From Alkalihalobacillus sp. CinArs1 (GTDB lineage Bacteria > Bacillota > Bacilli > Bacillales > Guptibacillaceae), in the NCBI RefSeq assembly GCF_947387515.1, contig NZ_CANDOB010000002.1, positions 1,302,001 through 1,366,000 on the forward strand: a stretch of DNA of 64,000 nucleotides, given 5' to 3'. Below the pieces are notes generated by a model. The model saw nothing but the letters and a program-made list of their open reading frames with translations. It was not told where the DNA came from and did no database searches. Shown in pieces: positions 16,596 through 24,015 of the stretch. The translations under genes and the position numbers were made by a program. How positions within the stretch are numbered: position 1 is the stretch's first letter; the number at the start of each line of letters is the position of its first letter.

Positions 16596-16741
16596 AATTA
16601 TTCCTCCTGACACTACACTACGTTACATATCTATTATAAAGATGTAATGTTATCTTGCAAAGGAATGCATCTGTTAGAATTAGTAGTTATAAGAAGATAT
16701 AATAAGGGTATAGAAGGTATTGAACTGAGGAGGGCTTTAAC

Positions 16742-17665
16742 TTGAGTAAGAAAAATATTTGGCTGATCGTTTTCCTCACCTTCGCCGGTGTCATCCTATT
16801 GAGTATCAAGCCAATCATGGAGCATAGGAGTCAGCGGCTGAATGAACTAAAACAAGCAGCTTCGATGATGGTTGTGAATGAAGTACCGAATGAAACCGTC
16901 ATCTCTTCTATCGCTGAAAGAAACGAATTAGAAGAGGAAGAGGAAGCTGATTCACAAGAAAAAACGAAGGCTGCCCAAAACGAAAACGAACCTGAAGAGA
17001 TAGAAGATGCTGATATAAGAATGGTTGGACTAGGGGATTCCCTTACAAAAGGAAGCGGTGATTCCACTGGTCAAGGCTATATCGGGCGTCTTTCGACGAA
17101 TATAGAGAGTGACACGGATACACGCGTTTCAGTCCAAAATTACGCAGTACATGGTAGACGAACACCAAAATTATACAAAATTCTTTTCGAAGAAGAAGTT
17201 GAGAATGCAGTGAGCGACGCTGATGTTATTTTGATGAGTATTGGCGGGAACGATTTGATGAAAGTCGTGAGAGAACATTTCTTAGACTTACAGATGGCAG
17301 ATTTTCAAAGAGAGCAGTCTTCCTATGTCGATCGTCTTGATAAGATCATGAATCGCATTCGTTCTTTGAATAGCGATGCACCGATTATTTTCATCGGACT
17401 TTATAACCCTTTATTAGAGAGTTTCCAATCAATAACTGAGATCGATCAAATCGTTCAAAGGTGGAATGGCATAACACAGACCACTGTAGAAAAAGATGAG
17501 AACACAACGTTTGTGCCTGTTTATGAACTTTTCAATTCAGTTGATGAAAATCTGTTCTTTGAGGATCAGTTCCATCCAAACGACGATGGCTATGAATTGA
17601 TGGCACGACAAATTCAATATCACTTAAATCAAAGTGACATCATGGATGATATCCCGATCGAATGA
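16742..17665 (+). CDS. Membrane-anchored GDSL/SGNH hydrolase
   Basis: 307 residues. One N-terminal transmembrane anchor (about 6-22), a low-complexity acidic linker (about 65-92, Glu-rich), then an SGNH esterase domain outside the cell. Block I is VGLGDSLTKG (nucleophile Ser100), block III is SIGGND, and block V is FHPNDDGYE with the catalytic Asp/His. It resembles B. subtilis YpmR. The substrate is unknown; cell-envelope ester removal is plausible. Starts with TTG at 16742 behind GAGGAGG. Confidence 0.85.
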   Translation: MSKKNIWLIVFLTFAGVILLSIKPIMEHRSQRLNELKQAASMMVVNEVPNETVISSIAERNELEEEEEADSQEKTKAAQNENEPEEIEDADIRMVGLGDSLTKGSGDSTGQGYIGRLSTNIESDTDTRVSVQNYAVHGRRTPKLYKILFEEEVENAVSDADVILMSIGGNDLMKVVREHFLDLQMADFQREQSSYVDRLDKIMNRIRSLNSDAPIIFIGLYNPLLESFQSITEIDQIVQRWNGITQTTVEKDENTTFVPVYELFNSVDENLFFEDQFHPNDDGYELMARQIQYHLNQSDIMDDIPIE

Positions 17666-17694
17666 AGAGCACCTATAAGATATGAACAAAGGCA

Positions 17695-18351
17695 GTGGTT
17701 AACTTGGATAAACAATATGAAGAAGAATATAATCGATTAGCTGAGCGTTATTGTGTTGAGCCATTCATCACACCTAAATCTAGGTTGATTTTCATTCTAG
17801 AATCACCTCATGTTGCGGAGGTTAAGAATGGGGTTCCTGTAGCTGGAGCTTCAGGTGCTACGATGGCAAAAAAGCTATTCGGTCAGGAATACAACAAGCC
17901 GCTAGGATTATTGTTAAAAAAGCATGAAGAGGATGACGTCGATCGGCCTTCACTAGATACGATCGGATTGTTGAACGTATGCAACATCCCGATGCAGAAG
18001 CGTCCCTATCATCAAAATGACATCGAATCTGCTGCGGATTTATTAGAACGATTAGAAACAATTCGAAAATATAACCATAAGGATACTTTTAAAGAAGAAG
18101 AGCTCAATATCGTTCAATCGTTCATACTTCATAAGTTTAGGGAGCGTCTTGCTGCTTTATTAGATAAAGAAGTGACATTAGTACCGTGCGGGAGATTCGC
18201 GCAAAAGTTCTTCCGTCTCGCAAACGTTTCTAGCGAAAATTGGACGGTTATCGAAGATGTACCACATCCATCTTATAATTCATGGAGTCGAGAGCGCTAT
18301 CAAGAGCCTGTTTCACAGGTGATCGAAGCATTAAATCGTCATAAAGTATAA
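17695..18351 (+). CDS. Uracil-DNA glycosylase-fold protein, uncharacterised
   Basis: 218 residues, soluble. FILESPHVAEV near residue 32, IGLLNVCNIPMQ in the middle and DVPHPSYNSW near residue 190 resemble the three active-site segments of the UDG superfamily (water-activating loop, base-binding Asn, and the HPS loop that enters DNA). It does not look like family 1 Ung or family 4/5 UDG. Substrate unknown. The start is uncertain: GTG 17695 or TTG 17704, both behind AAAGG. It stands alone, with a terminator after it. Confidence 0.6.
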   Translation: MVNLDKQYEEEYNRLAERYCVEPFITPKSRLIFILESPHVAEVKNGVPVAGASGATMAKKLFGQEYNKPLGLLLKKHEEDDVDRPSLDTIGLLNVCNIPMQKRPYHQNDIESAADLLERLETIRKYNHKDTFKEEELNIVQSFILHKFRERLAALLDKEVTLVPCGRFAQKFFRLANVSSENWTVIEDVPHPSYNSWSRERYQEPVSQVIEALNRHKV

Positions 18352-18372
18352 GTAAGTTTATTGAAATGATCC

Positions 18373-18404
18373 AAAAGCCTTATCCTAAGAAGGATAAGGC
18401 TTTT
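18373..18404 (+). terminator. Terminator after the UDG-like gene
   Basis: 13-bp stem (18373-18385 with 18392-18404), Ts in the right arm and after it. Confidence 0.9.
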
Positions 18405-18487
18405 TAGTTATGTCCAAGCATAGAATAGGACAAACGCATAATTTTTCCCAAACCTGTAATATAAGTGTAACAAAGGGGGGTGAAGTG

Positions 18488-18625
18488 ATGAAAAGATGGT
18501 CATTAATGCTACTCGTTTCCATCGTTTTATTAGGTGGCTATGCGATTGCTCCAGTAGAATCGAATGAAATGGCTCAAGGGGTTATGGTTCAACTCGATGA
18601 AGACGATCTACCATACTGTCACTAA
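18488..18625 (+). CDS. Exported PapR-like signalling peptide precursor (candidate)
   Basis: 45 residues. A signal peptide (basic MKRW, then hydrophobic to about residue 21, with A-x-A-like ends) is followed by about 24 residues ending in LDEDDLPYCH. The last seven, DDLPYCH, resemble the PapR signalling heptapeptides of the B. cereus group, such as ADLPFEF and SDLPFEH (shared D-L-P plus aromatic, and terminal His). A strong ribosome binding site, AAAGGGGGGTGAAG, precedes the ATG. Its neighbour 190 bases downstream, in opposite orientation, is a PlcR-like regulator, the known receptor class for such peptides. The signalling function is inference; it could be another small secreted peptide. Confidence 0.65.
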   Translation: MKRWSLMLLVSIVLLGGYAIAPVESNEMAQGVMVQLDEDDLPYCH

Positions 18626-18719
18626 TTAATGAAAAGGGGTCTTTCACGTGTGTGCAAAAATGAAATACGATCGTAGAAAAATGAATAGTCCATAGCCTCA
18701 TACGAAAGGAGGTAGCATG

Positions 18720-18815
18720 ATGGAAGAGCTAATGTTATTCATCACTGCTGGTTTATTCTTTGTATCATTGTTTAACTTTATTGTGATTTTAATAGAAAAA
18801 ACGAAGCATAAATAG
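18720..18815 (+). CDS. Putative holin-like toxin peptide
   Basis: 31 residues: MEELMLFITAGLFFVSLFNF, then IVILIEKTKHK. One transmembrane helix with acidic start and lysine-rich C-terminus, the pattern of the small Hol_Tox/TxpA-like peptides annotated as type I toxins in bacilli. A perfect ribosome binding site, AAAGGAGGT, precedes it (ATG 18717 or 18720). It ends three bases before the convergent regulator gene. Type I toxins are normally silenced by an antisense RNA; the overlap with transcripts of the convergent gene could serve that purpose, but no antisense promoter was identified. Confidence 0.55.
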   Translation: MEELMLFITAGLFFVSLFNFIVILIEKTKHK

Positions 18816-18817
18816 GG

Positions 18818-19693
18818 TTAGCACCCAATCTTTTTAACAAACGTCTCGACGTGTTCTTTATAGGGTGTATTTTCTTCTAATTGAAAAATGGTGGATGAGG
18901 TGGACAAGTATGTTTGTGCAAGATCCTTGTTCCCAAGAAGGTGATGTAGCTTTCCACATTGAAAGGTGAGCTCACCAAATAAATAAAACCGCTGTTTCTC
19001 TCGACAAATTTGCACGCCATCTTTCGCAATTGAGAGCGATTTTTCGTAATCACCGGTAGAGGAAAGAGCTTTAGAATAATTATAGTATAGTCTGATCTCA
19101 ATCGTCTCATCGTTGATGATAGGGTAAAAGCGAACATGATAGAATGCTTTCTTATACAAAGGAAGCGCTTGATCCCATTCTTTTTCTTCACAGTGTAAAA
19201 TCGCCATACTGATTAATATTTCTATTTCTCTCTCAGAAAAATTTTTCGAGGTGGTTGCAGTTAATAGAAGGGCGTCCTTAAGTAACTGGAATGAACTGTG
19301 AGGATCATGCTCGATATAATAGTGGCAGATCGCCTTATGCCACAACAAAAACTGACGATTTTTAATCGTAGAAAAGAGAGGGTTGTTTTGTTCATCAGAG
19401 AGGATTTCAGCGACGGTATGATACTCACGGTTCTTAATGTGTCGCCTTACCTGACGACATACTTCGTTCACATAATCCAGGCGAGGCGTTTCTATCATAT
19501 TAAAAAAGTAGTTGATGTCTACTCCTAGTCTAGATGCTAGGTGATAGAGAAGTTCTGCTGACGGTGAAACGTCACTGTTTTCAATCTGACTGATCAATGC
19601 TTGAGTACAGATGCCATCTGCTAAATCAGCCTGCGATAGCCCAAGGTACATTCGAAGTTCACGTAAGGAAGTTCCGAGTGTATCCTGTCGCAT
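18818..19693 (-). CDS. PlcR-like HTH-TPR transcriptional regulator (RRNPP family)
   Basis: 291 residues. The N-terminal XRE helix-turn-helix (LGTSLRELRMYLGLSQADLA ... QALISQIENSDVSPS) is followed by TPR-like helical repeats to the C-terminus, the architecture and length of PlcR (285 aa). Parts of both domains resemble PlcR directly: ICTQALISQIE, and the later YYNYSKALSSTGDYEKSL. Such proteins bind an imported peptide in the TPR groove and then activate promoters. The ATG at 19693 has GGGGGATAG upstream. Its promoter has TATAAT but a poor -35 overlapped by an inverted repeat (19734-19749), suggesting regulated expression. The PapR-like gene lies just beyond its 3' end. Confidence 0.82.
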   Translation of the reverse strand: MRQDTLGTSLRELRMYLGLSQADLADGICTQALISQIENSDVSPSAELLYHLASRLGVDINYFFNMIETPRLDYVNEVCRQVRRHIKNREYHTVAEILSDEQNNPLFSTIKNRQFLLWHKAICHYYIEHDPHSSFQLLKDALLLTATTSKNFSEREIEILISMAILHCEEKEWDQALPLYKKAFYHVRFYPIINDETIEIRLYYNYSKALSSTGDYEKSLSIAKDGVQICREKQRFYLFGELTFQCGKLHHLLGNKDLAQTYLSTSSTIFQLEENTPYKEHVETFVKKIGC

Positions 19694-19733
19694 CTGCTAT
19701 CCCCCTTTTAGTTTGATTATATCACAAGGAAAT

Positions 19734-19781
19734 ATTATCCATACATAATCTTTTTGTTTTGATTACCATAACAACATTATG
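19734..19781. promoter_or_regulatory. Candidate operators between the PlcR-like gene and the SDR gene
   Basis: Two inverted repeats: ATTAT-N6-ATAAT (19734-19749), covering the -35 region of the regulator (minus-strand -10 TATAAT about 19716-19721), and CATAA-N5-TTATG (19767-19781). Neither is a full match to the B. cereus PlcR box. A related TATG-N6-CATA stands upstream of the peptide gene at about 18409-18422. Confidence 0.4.
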
Positions 19782-19858
19782 TTAATTAAATAGTTGCAGG
19801 AAGTTCGCCCGATATCTAGAAGAAATTCATGTGACACAATTTTTACAAGGGGTGGGCT

Positions 19859-20635
19859 TTGGTGAATTATTTACCTTCATTCGAATTGACAGATCAAGTA
19901 GTAGTAGTAACAGGAGGAGGAAAAGGGATTGGAAGAGCCGTTGCGATCGGTGCGGCTGAAGCAGGTGCAGATGTTGCAATCCTTGCTAGAACTTCTTCTG
20001 ATATTCAAGAAACGGCAGGTTTGATCAGAGATAAGGGGAGAAAGGCTTATCCGATTCAAACAGATATAACGAGCAAACAAGAAATTGAAGAAGCGGTGTC
20101 GCAGATTTATCAAGAAGCTGGGAAGATCAATGTATTGATTAATAACGCTGGCATGAATATCCGATCGAAAGCTTCAGACGTAACGGAAAATGAATGGAAT
20201 AAGATTTTCCAAACGAACCTTCAGGGGGCGTTTTTTATGTCGCAAGCATGCGCAGCCATCATGAGGGAACATGGGGGAGGTAAGATAATCAATGTTTCCT
20301 CAGTTGCAGGACATGTAGCTCTTCGTACGGGTGTTGTGTATGCTGCAACGAAAGCGGGCATGATACAAATGACGAAGAATTTAGCGCTAGAGTGGGCAGA
20401 AGATCGTATTTCAGTAAATGCGATCGGTCCTTGGTATTTCAGAACACCACTAACGGATCAATTGCTTGAGAATAAGGAATATCTTGAAGATATCTTATCA
20501 AGAACACCGATGAATAGAGTAGGAGAATTGAAGGATCTTGTCGGAGCTGCCGTGTTTTTGTCCTCTGAAGCGTCGGACTATATGACGGGGCAAACACTAT
20601 TTGTAGATGGCGGCATGACGATCTATGGATTTTGA
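19859..20635 (+). CDS. Short-chain dehydrogenase/reductase
   Basis: 258 residues, classical SDR. The NAD(P)-binding motif is TGGGKGIG (about 18-25), then NNAG (about 94), catalytic Ser (NVSSVAGH) and YAATK. The family reduces or oxidises carbonyl/hydroxyl substrates; gluconate 5-dehydrogenase or FabG-like activity is possible but not decided by sequence. Starts at TTG 19859 or GTG 19862 behind AAGGGGTGGG. It is divergent from the PlcR-like regulator and may be its target (inference). Confidence 0.88.
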   Translation: MVNYLPSFELTDQVVVVTGGGKGIGRAVAIGAAEAGADVAILARTSSDIQETAGLIRDKGRKAYPIQTDITSKQEIEEAVSQIYQEAGKINVLINNAGMNIRSKASDVTENEWNKIFQTNLQGAFFMSQACAAIMREHGGGKIINVSSVAGHVALRTGVVYAATKAGMIQMTKNLALEWAEDRISVNAIGPWYFRTPLTDQLLENKEYLEDILSRTPMNRVGELKDLVGAAVFLSSEASDYMTGQTLFVDGGMTIYGF

Positions 20636-20648
20636 TCTATATGAAGTC

Positions 20649-20687
20649 AATATAAAAAACCGTTACAGAGTAACGGTTTTTTATATT
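20649..20687. terminator. Bidirectional terminator between SDR and lipoprotein genes
   Basis: About 18-bp stem with an AGA loop (centre about 20667) and A/T-runs on both sides. Confidence 0.92.
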
Positions 20688-21243
20688 AGTCAGCTACTTC
20701 TGCAGAGATGCTTGGAGCTGTAAGTCCAGCGTCTTCGTAAACTGTTGCTAACTTTTCTTCAGCTGAAGCGAATAGGTTATCTGATTCTTCATAAACATAA
20801 CCAGCTTCATCAGATAGGTTTGATGCTTTTGTTTCATATGCTTTTGCAAGATCTTCTAGAGCGGCTTCAAGGTCACTCTTGTGAGCTTCAAGTTCAGCTG
20901 GAATTTCCATGCCACGAATATCTTCAGCGATCGTGTTTGCAGCAGTTTTTGCTTCTTCTTTCATCGTTGCAAGCTCTTCATCAGATGGCTTTTCTTCTTG
21001 CGCTTTAGCAGCTTCAAAAGCGGCGATCGGTGCATCTTTTTCATTGATCATACCTGTAAGGTTCATTTGGAAATCAAGTAATGCACCTTTAACATCAGTT
21101 TGATCACCATTTTCTTCAGAGCTAGCTTGCTCGTTGTTCTGGCCGTTATTCTCAGAAGCATTTTCGTTAGCGCCATTACCATTGCTACAAGCTGCTGCGA
21201 ATACTAGAACCAGAAGCATAGTTAGAGATAAAACCTTTTTCAT
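20686..21243 (-). CDS. Hypothetical lipoprotein
   Basis: 185 residues. A signal peptide ends in a lipobox (VFAAAC, about residue 20). A Ser/Asn/Glu-rich linker follows (ANENASENNGQNNEQ), then an all-helical acidic domain with AEDIRGMEIPAELEAHKSDL. No enzyme motif; unknown function, outside face of the membrane. The ATG at 21243 is chosen because AGGAGGTTAC precedes it and it opens the signal peptide; the frame starting at 21306 adds a leader lacking a ribosome binding site. Confidence 0.75.
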   Translation of the reverse strand: MKKVLSLTMLLVLVFAAACSNGNGANENASENNGQNNEQASSEENGDQTDVKGALLDFQMNLTGMINEKDAPIAAFEAAKAQEEKPSDEELATMKEEAKTAANTIAEDIRGMEIPAELEAHKSDLEAALEDLAKAYETKASNLSDEAGYVYEESDNLFASAEEKLATVYEDAGLTAPSISAEVAD

Positions 21244-21415
21244 CCGTGTAACCTCCTGAAATGTTAGAATGTTCTCTACAGATACAAATACTAGTCTAAT
21301 AGCCACAATTTGTAAATAGATAATTTGTATTAAAATTAAAAAGTGTGTTTATACTTTCGACACAAAGAATATGTTAAGGTGAAATGGTATATATGTTAGA
21401 CGGGAGTGGATTAAC

Positions 21416-22249
21416 ATGATTCTATTAAATGATGAAATAATATCAAAAGAAAACGCTTCTATTAATATAGAAGATAGAGGATATCAATTCGGTGACGGTG
21501 TCTATGAAGTGATACGAATCTATGATGGCTGCTTCTTTGAATTAGAAGGTCATTTTGAGCGATTAGTAAGAAGTGCCAAGGAAATTCATATTGATCTGCC
21601 TTTCGACCAAGCAACGTTCACTAAGAAAGTGAATGAGCTAGTCGAACGGAATAACGTTTCGAATGGACACCTCTATATGCAAGTTTCTCGAGGCGTCGCA
21701 CCTCGTAATCATCCATTCCCTTCAAAAGCTGAACCTGTGGTAGTGGCATATACCAAAGAATATGAAAGTAATGAAACACCTCCACCTGGGAAGGCCATGT
21801 TCACAGAAGATATTAGATGGCTGCGCTGTGATATTAAAAGCTTAAACTTGCTAGGGAATGTACTAGCAAAAGAAGAGTCCAAAAAACAAGGGTTTGATGA
21901 GGCGATCTTCCATAGAGGAGAAATCGTGACAGAGGGAAGTTCTACGAATGTATTCATGGTGAAGGATAGCGTTCTTTACACGCACCCTGCTAATCAATTC
22001 ATCCTTGATGGCATTACGAGAAGAGCAATCTTACGTGCTGCAGAGGATTCTGGGATCACCACTGTTGAAAAAGCGTTCAGTAAGTCACAACTACTTGAAA
22101 GCGATGAAGTTTTTATCTCGAGTACAACACAGGAAGTTAGACCTATTATCGAAGTGAGTGGTAATCAAATCGGATCAGGAACCATGGGGGATGTAACCGC
22201 TCTCCTGCAAAAGGAATTCAAAAAACGACTTCCGAAAGCCGATTCATAA
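21416..22249 (+). CDS. dat: D-amino acid aminotransferase
   Basis: 277 residues, fold type IV PLP enzyme. Start MILLNDEIISKENASINIED, RGYQFGDGVYEVIR, and the PLP lysine in DIKSLNLLGN (about 146), as in Bacillus Dat. It makes D-glutamate/D-alanine by transamination, for peptidoglycan. Later EIVTEGSSTNVF binds the cofactor phosphate. ATG at 21416. It seems monocistronic; the next recognisable terminator is in the cshA leader. Confidence 0.92.
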   Translation: MILLNDEIISKENASINIEDRGYQFGDGVYEVIRIYDGCFFELEGHFERLVRSAKEIHIDLPFDQATFTKKVNELVERNNVSNGHLYMQVSRGVAPRNHPFPSKAEPVVVAYTKEYESNETPPPGKAMFTEDIRWLRCDIKSLNLLGNVLAKEESKKQGFDEAIFHRGEIVTEGSSTNVFMVKDSVLYTHPANQFILDGITRRAILRAAEDSGITTVEKAFSKSQLLESDEVFISSTTQEVRPIIEVSGNQIGSGTMGDVTALLQKEFKKRLPKADS

Positions 22250-22273
22250 ATGTAAAATATTTTTTTCTCGCAG

Positions 22274-22400
22274 TTGAATTTTTAATGCGATAGTGGTACT
22301 GTTAATTAGCGCTATATGTGAATGAAGAATTGCTTGTTTAGAGCATTTTCCAACATAAGGAAAATGCTCTTTTTAAAAATGATGTGGAGAGCATTCTCCA
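22274..22400 (+). promoter_or_regulatory. cshA leader: promoter, terminator hairpin and duplicated arm
   Basis: TTGAAT (22274-22279), 17 bases, TACTGT (22297-22302) is a possible promoter. A perfect 12-bp stem AGAGCATTTTCC/GGAAAATGCTCT (22340-22351 with 22359-22370) followed by five Ts is a full rho-independent terminator. A near copy of the left arm, AGAGCATTCTCC (22388-22399), lies downstream within its own small hairpin TGGAGA-GCAT-TCTCCA. The terminator either ends dat or attenuates cshA. Confidence 0.6.
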
Positions 22401-22438
22401 GTTTATAGCATTTAAATGTAAAAAGGAGTTTTTATACG

Positions 22439-23905
22439 TTGAAAAAATTTCAAGACCTTGGATTAAGTAATACAATACTCGAAGCTTTAAATCAGATGGG
22501 CTTCGAAGAAACGACACCAATTCAAGCTGGTACGATTCCTCTAGGACTACAGAATAAAGATGTAATCGGACAGGCTCAAACGGGTACGGGTAAAACTGCA
22601 GCGTTTGGTATTCCGATGATCGAGAAAATCGATACATCTCTATCACATGTACAGGGAATCGTGCTTGCACCTACTCGTGAGCTTGCTGTACAGGTAGCTG
22701 AAGAATTGAATCGTATCGGCCAAGCAAAGGGTGTACGTGCGCTTCCGATCTACGGTGGTCAGAGTATCGGTCATCAGATCAAAGCCCTTAAAAAGCGCCC
22801 TCAACTCGTTGTAGCAACACCAGGACGCCTAATCGATCATATGGAACGTAAGACGATCCGTCTTCAAGAAGTTTCCTTCGTTGTCCTTGACGAAGCAGAT
22901 GAAATGCTTAACATGGGCTTCATCGAAGATATCGAAAAAATTCTTAAAGGTGTTCCTGAACAGCGTCAAACGCTTCTATTCTCAGCGACGATGCCTAAGC
23001 GTATCGCGATCCTTGCAGAGAAGTTCATGACGAACCCTGAGACGGTTAGAACGAAATCAAAGGAAATGACTGTTCCTCAAATCGATCAGCATTACTACGA
23101 TGTACGTGAACCGAAGAAATTCGATCTACTTTGTCGTCTTCTTGATATTCAGGCTCCTGAGCTAGCAATCGTTTTCGGTAGAACGAAAAAACGTGTTGAT
23201 GAAGTAGCGGAAGGCCTTAAGAAACGTGGCTATATGGCAGAAGGCATCCATGGTGATCTTCCTCAAGGCAAACGTGACCAGGTGATCAAACAGTTTAAAG
23301 ACGGTACCATCGATATCATGGTAGCAACAGACGTGGCTGCTCGTGGTCTTGATATCAGCGGAGTTACACACGTTTATAACTTCGATATTCCTCAAGACCC
23401 AGAAAGCTATGTTCACCGTATCGGTAGAACAGGACGTGCTGGTAAGTCCGGTCTAGCTTCAACATTTATCACGCATCGTGAATACGATCACCTTAAGACG
23501 ATCGAAAAGATCACGAAGCGTTCGATGCAAAAGCGTTCGATTCCAAGCTTTGCTGAAGCGATGGAAGGGCAGCAGCAGTCTGCTATCCAACAGCTTCAAA
23601 GCACGATCGAAGAACAAGATCACAGTGGATATCGTTCTTCAGCTGAGCAGCTTCTAGACGATCACGATCCAGTAACGCTCGTATCTGCAGCTCTTAAGCT
23701 TCTAACTAGAGAACCAGATACAACGCCAGTTAAAATTACAGACATCGCACCTCTACGTGCGAAGAAAAGCCATGGCCGAGGTGGTGGTGGCGGCCGCGAC
23801 CGTCGTAACCGCAACGACCGCGGTGGACGTAAAGGAAACTACCGTCAAGACCGTAGTTCAGGTGCAAAGCGCCGTAAGTTTAACGACAAAAAGAAAAATT
23901 CTTAA
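22439..23905 (+). CDS. cshA: DEAD-box RNA helicase CshA
   Basis: 488 residues. Q motif ([20 protein letters not shown]), [29 protein letters not shown], and in domain 2 [12 protein letters not shown] and [10 protein letters not shown]. The C-terminus is basic and Arg/Gly-rich ([18 protein letters not shown]), typical of CshA, which unwinds RNA in the degradosome and in ribosome assembly, especially in the cold. Start TTG behind AAAAAGGAG. The leader is structured (see separate entry). Terminator at 23913. Confidence 0.95.
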   Translation: MKKFQDLGLSNTILEALNQMGFEETTPIQAGTIPLGLQNKDVIGQAQTGTGKTAAFGIPMIEKIDTSLSHVQGIVLAPTRELAVQVAEELNRIGQAKGVRALPIYGGQSIGHQIKALKKRPQLVVATPGRLIDHMERKTIRLQEVSFVVLDEADEMLNMGFIEDIEKILKGVPEQRQTLLFSATMPKRIAILAEKFMTNPETVRTKSKEMTVPQIDQHYYDVREPKKFDLLCRLLDIQAPELAIVFGRTKKRVDEVAEGLKKRGYMAEGIHGDLPQGKRDQVIKQFKDGTIDIMVATDVAARGLDISGVTHVYNFDIPQDPESYVHRIGRTGRAGKSGLASTFITHREYDHLKTIEKITKRSMQKRSIPSFAEAMEGQQQSAIQQLQSTIEEQDHSGYRSSAEQLLDDHDPVTLVSAALKLLTREPDTTPVKITDIAPLRAKKSHGRGGGGGRDRRNRNDRGGRKGNYRQDRSSGAKRRKFNDKKKNS

Positions 23906-23912
23906 TTATCAT

Positions 23913-23939
23913 AGCCGGGGCCTTTCCCGGCTTTTTTTC
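23913..23939 (+). terminator. Terminator of cshA
   Basis: 7-bp GC-rich stem (23913-23919 with 23926-23932), long T-run. Confidence 0.92.
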
Positions 23940-24015
23940 ATATATAAATACTGGGAAAAACCATTTGAAAACGTTATCCTTATAGAGACACTACTTTGAA
24001 AGGCAGCGGAACGAT

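Noticed and set aside
18400..18430. PlcR box upstream of the PapR-like gene
   Set aside because: TATG-N6-CATA is two bases shorter than the TATGNA-N4-TNCATA consensus, so it is only mentioned as a candidate operator.
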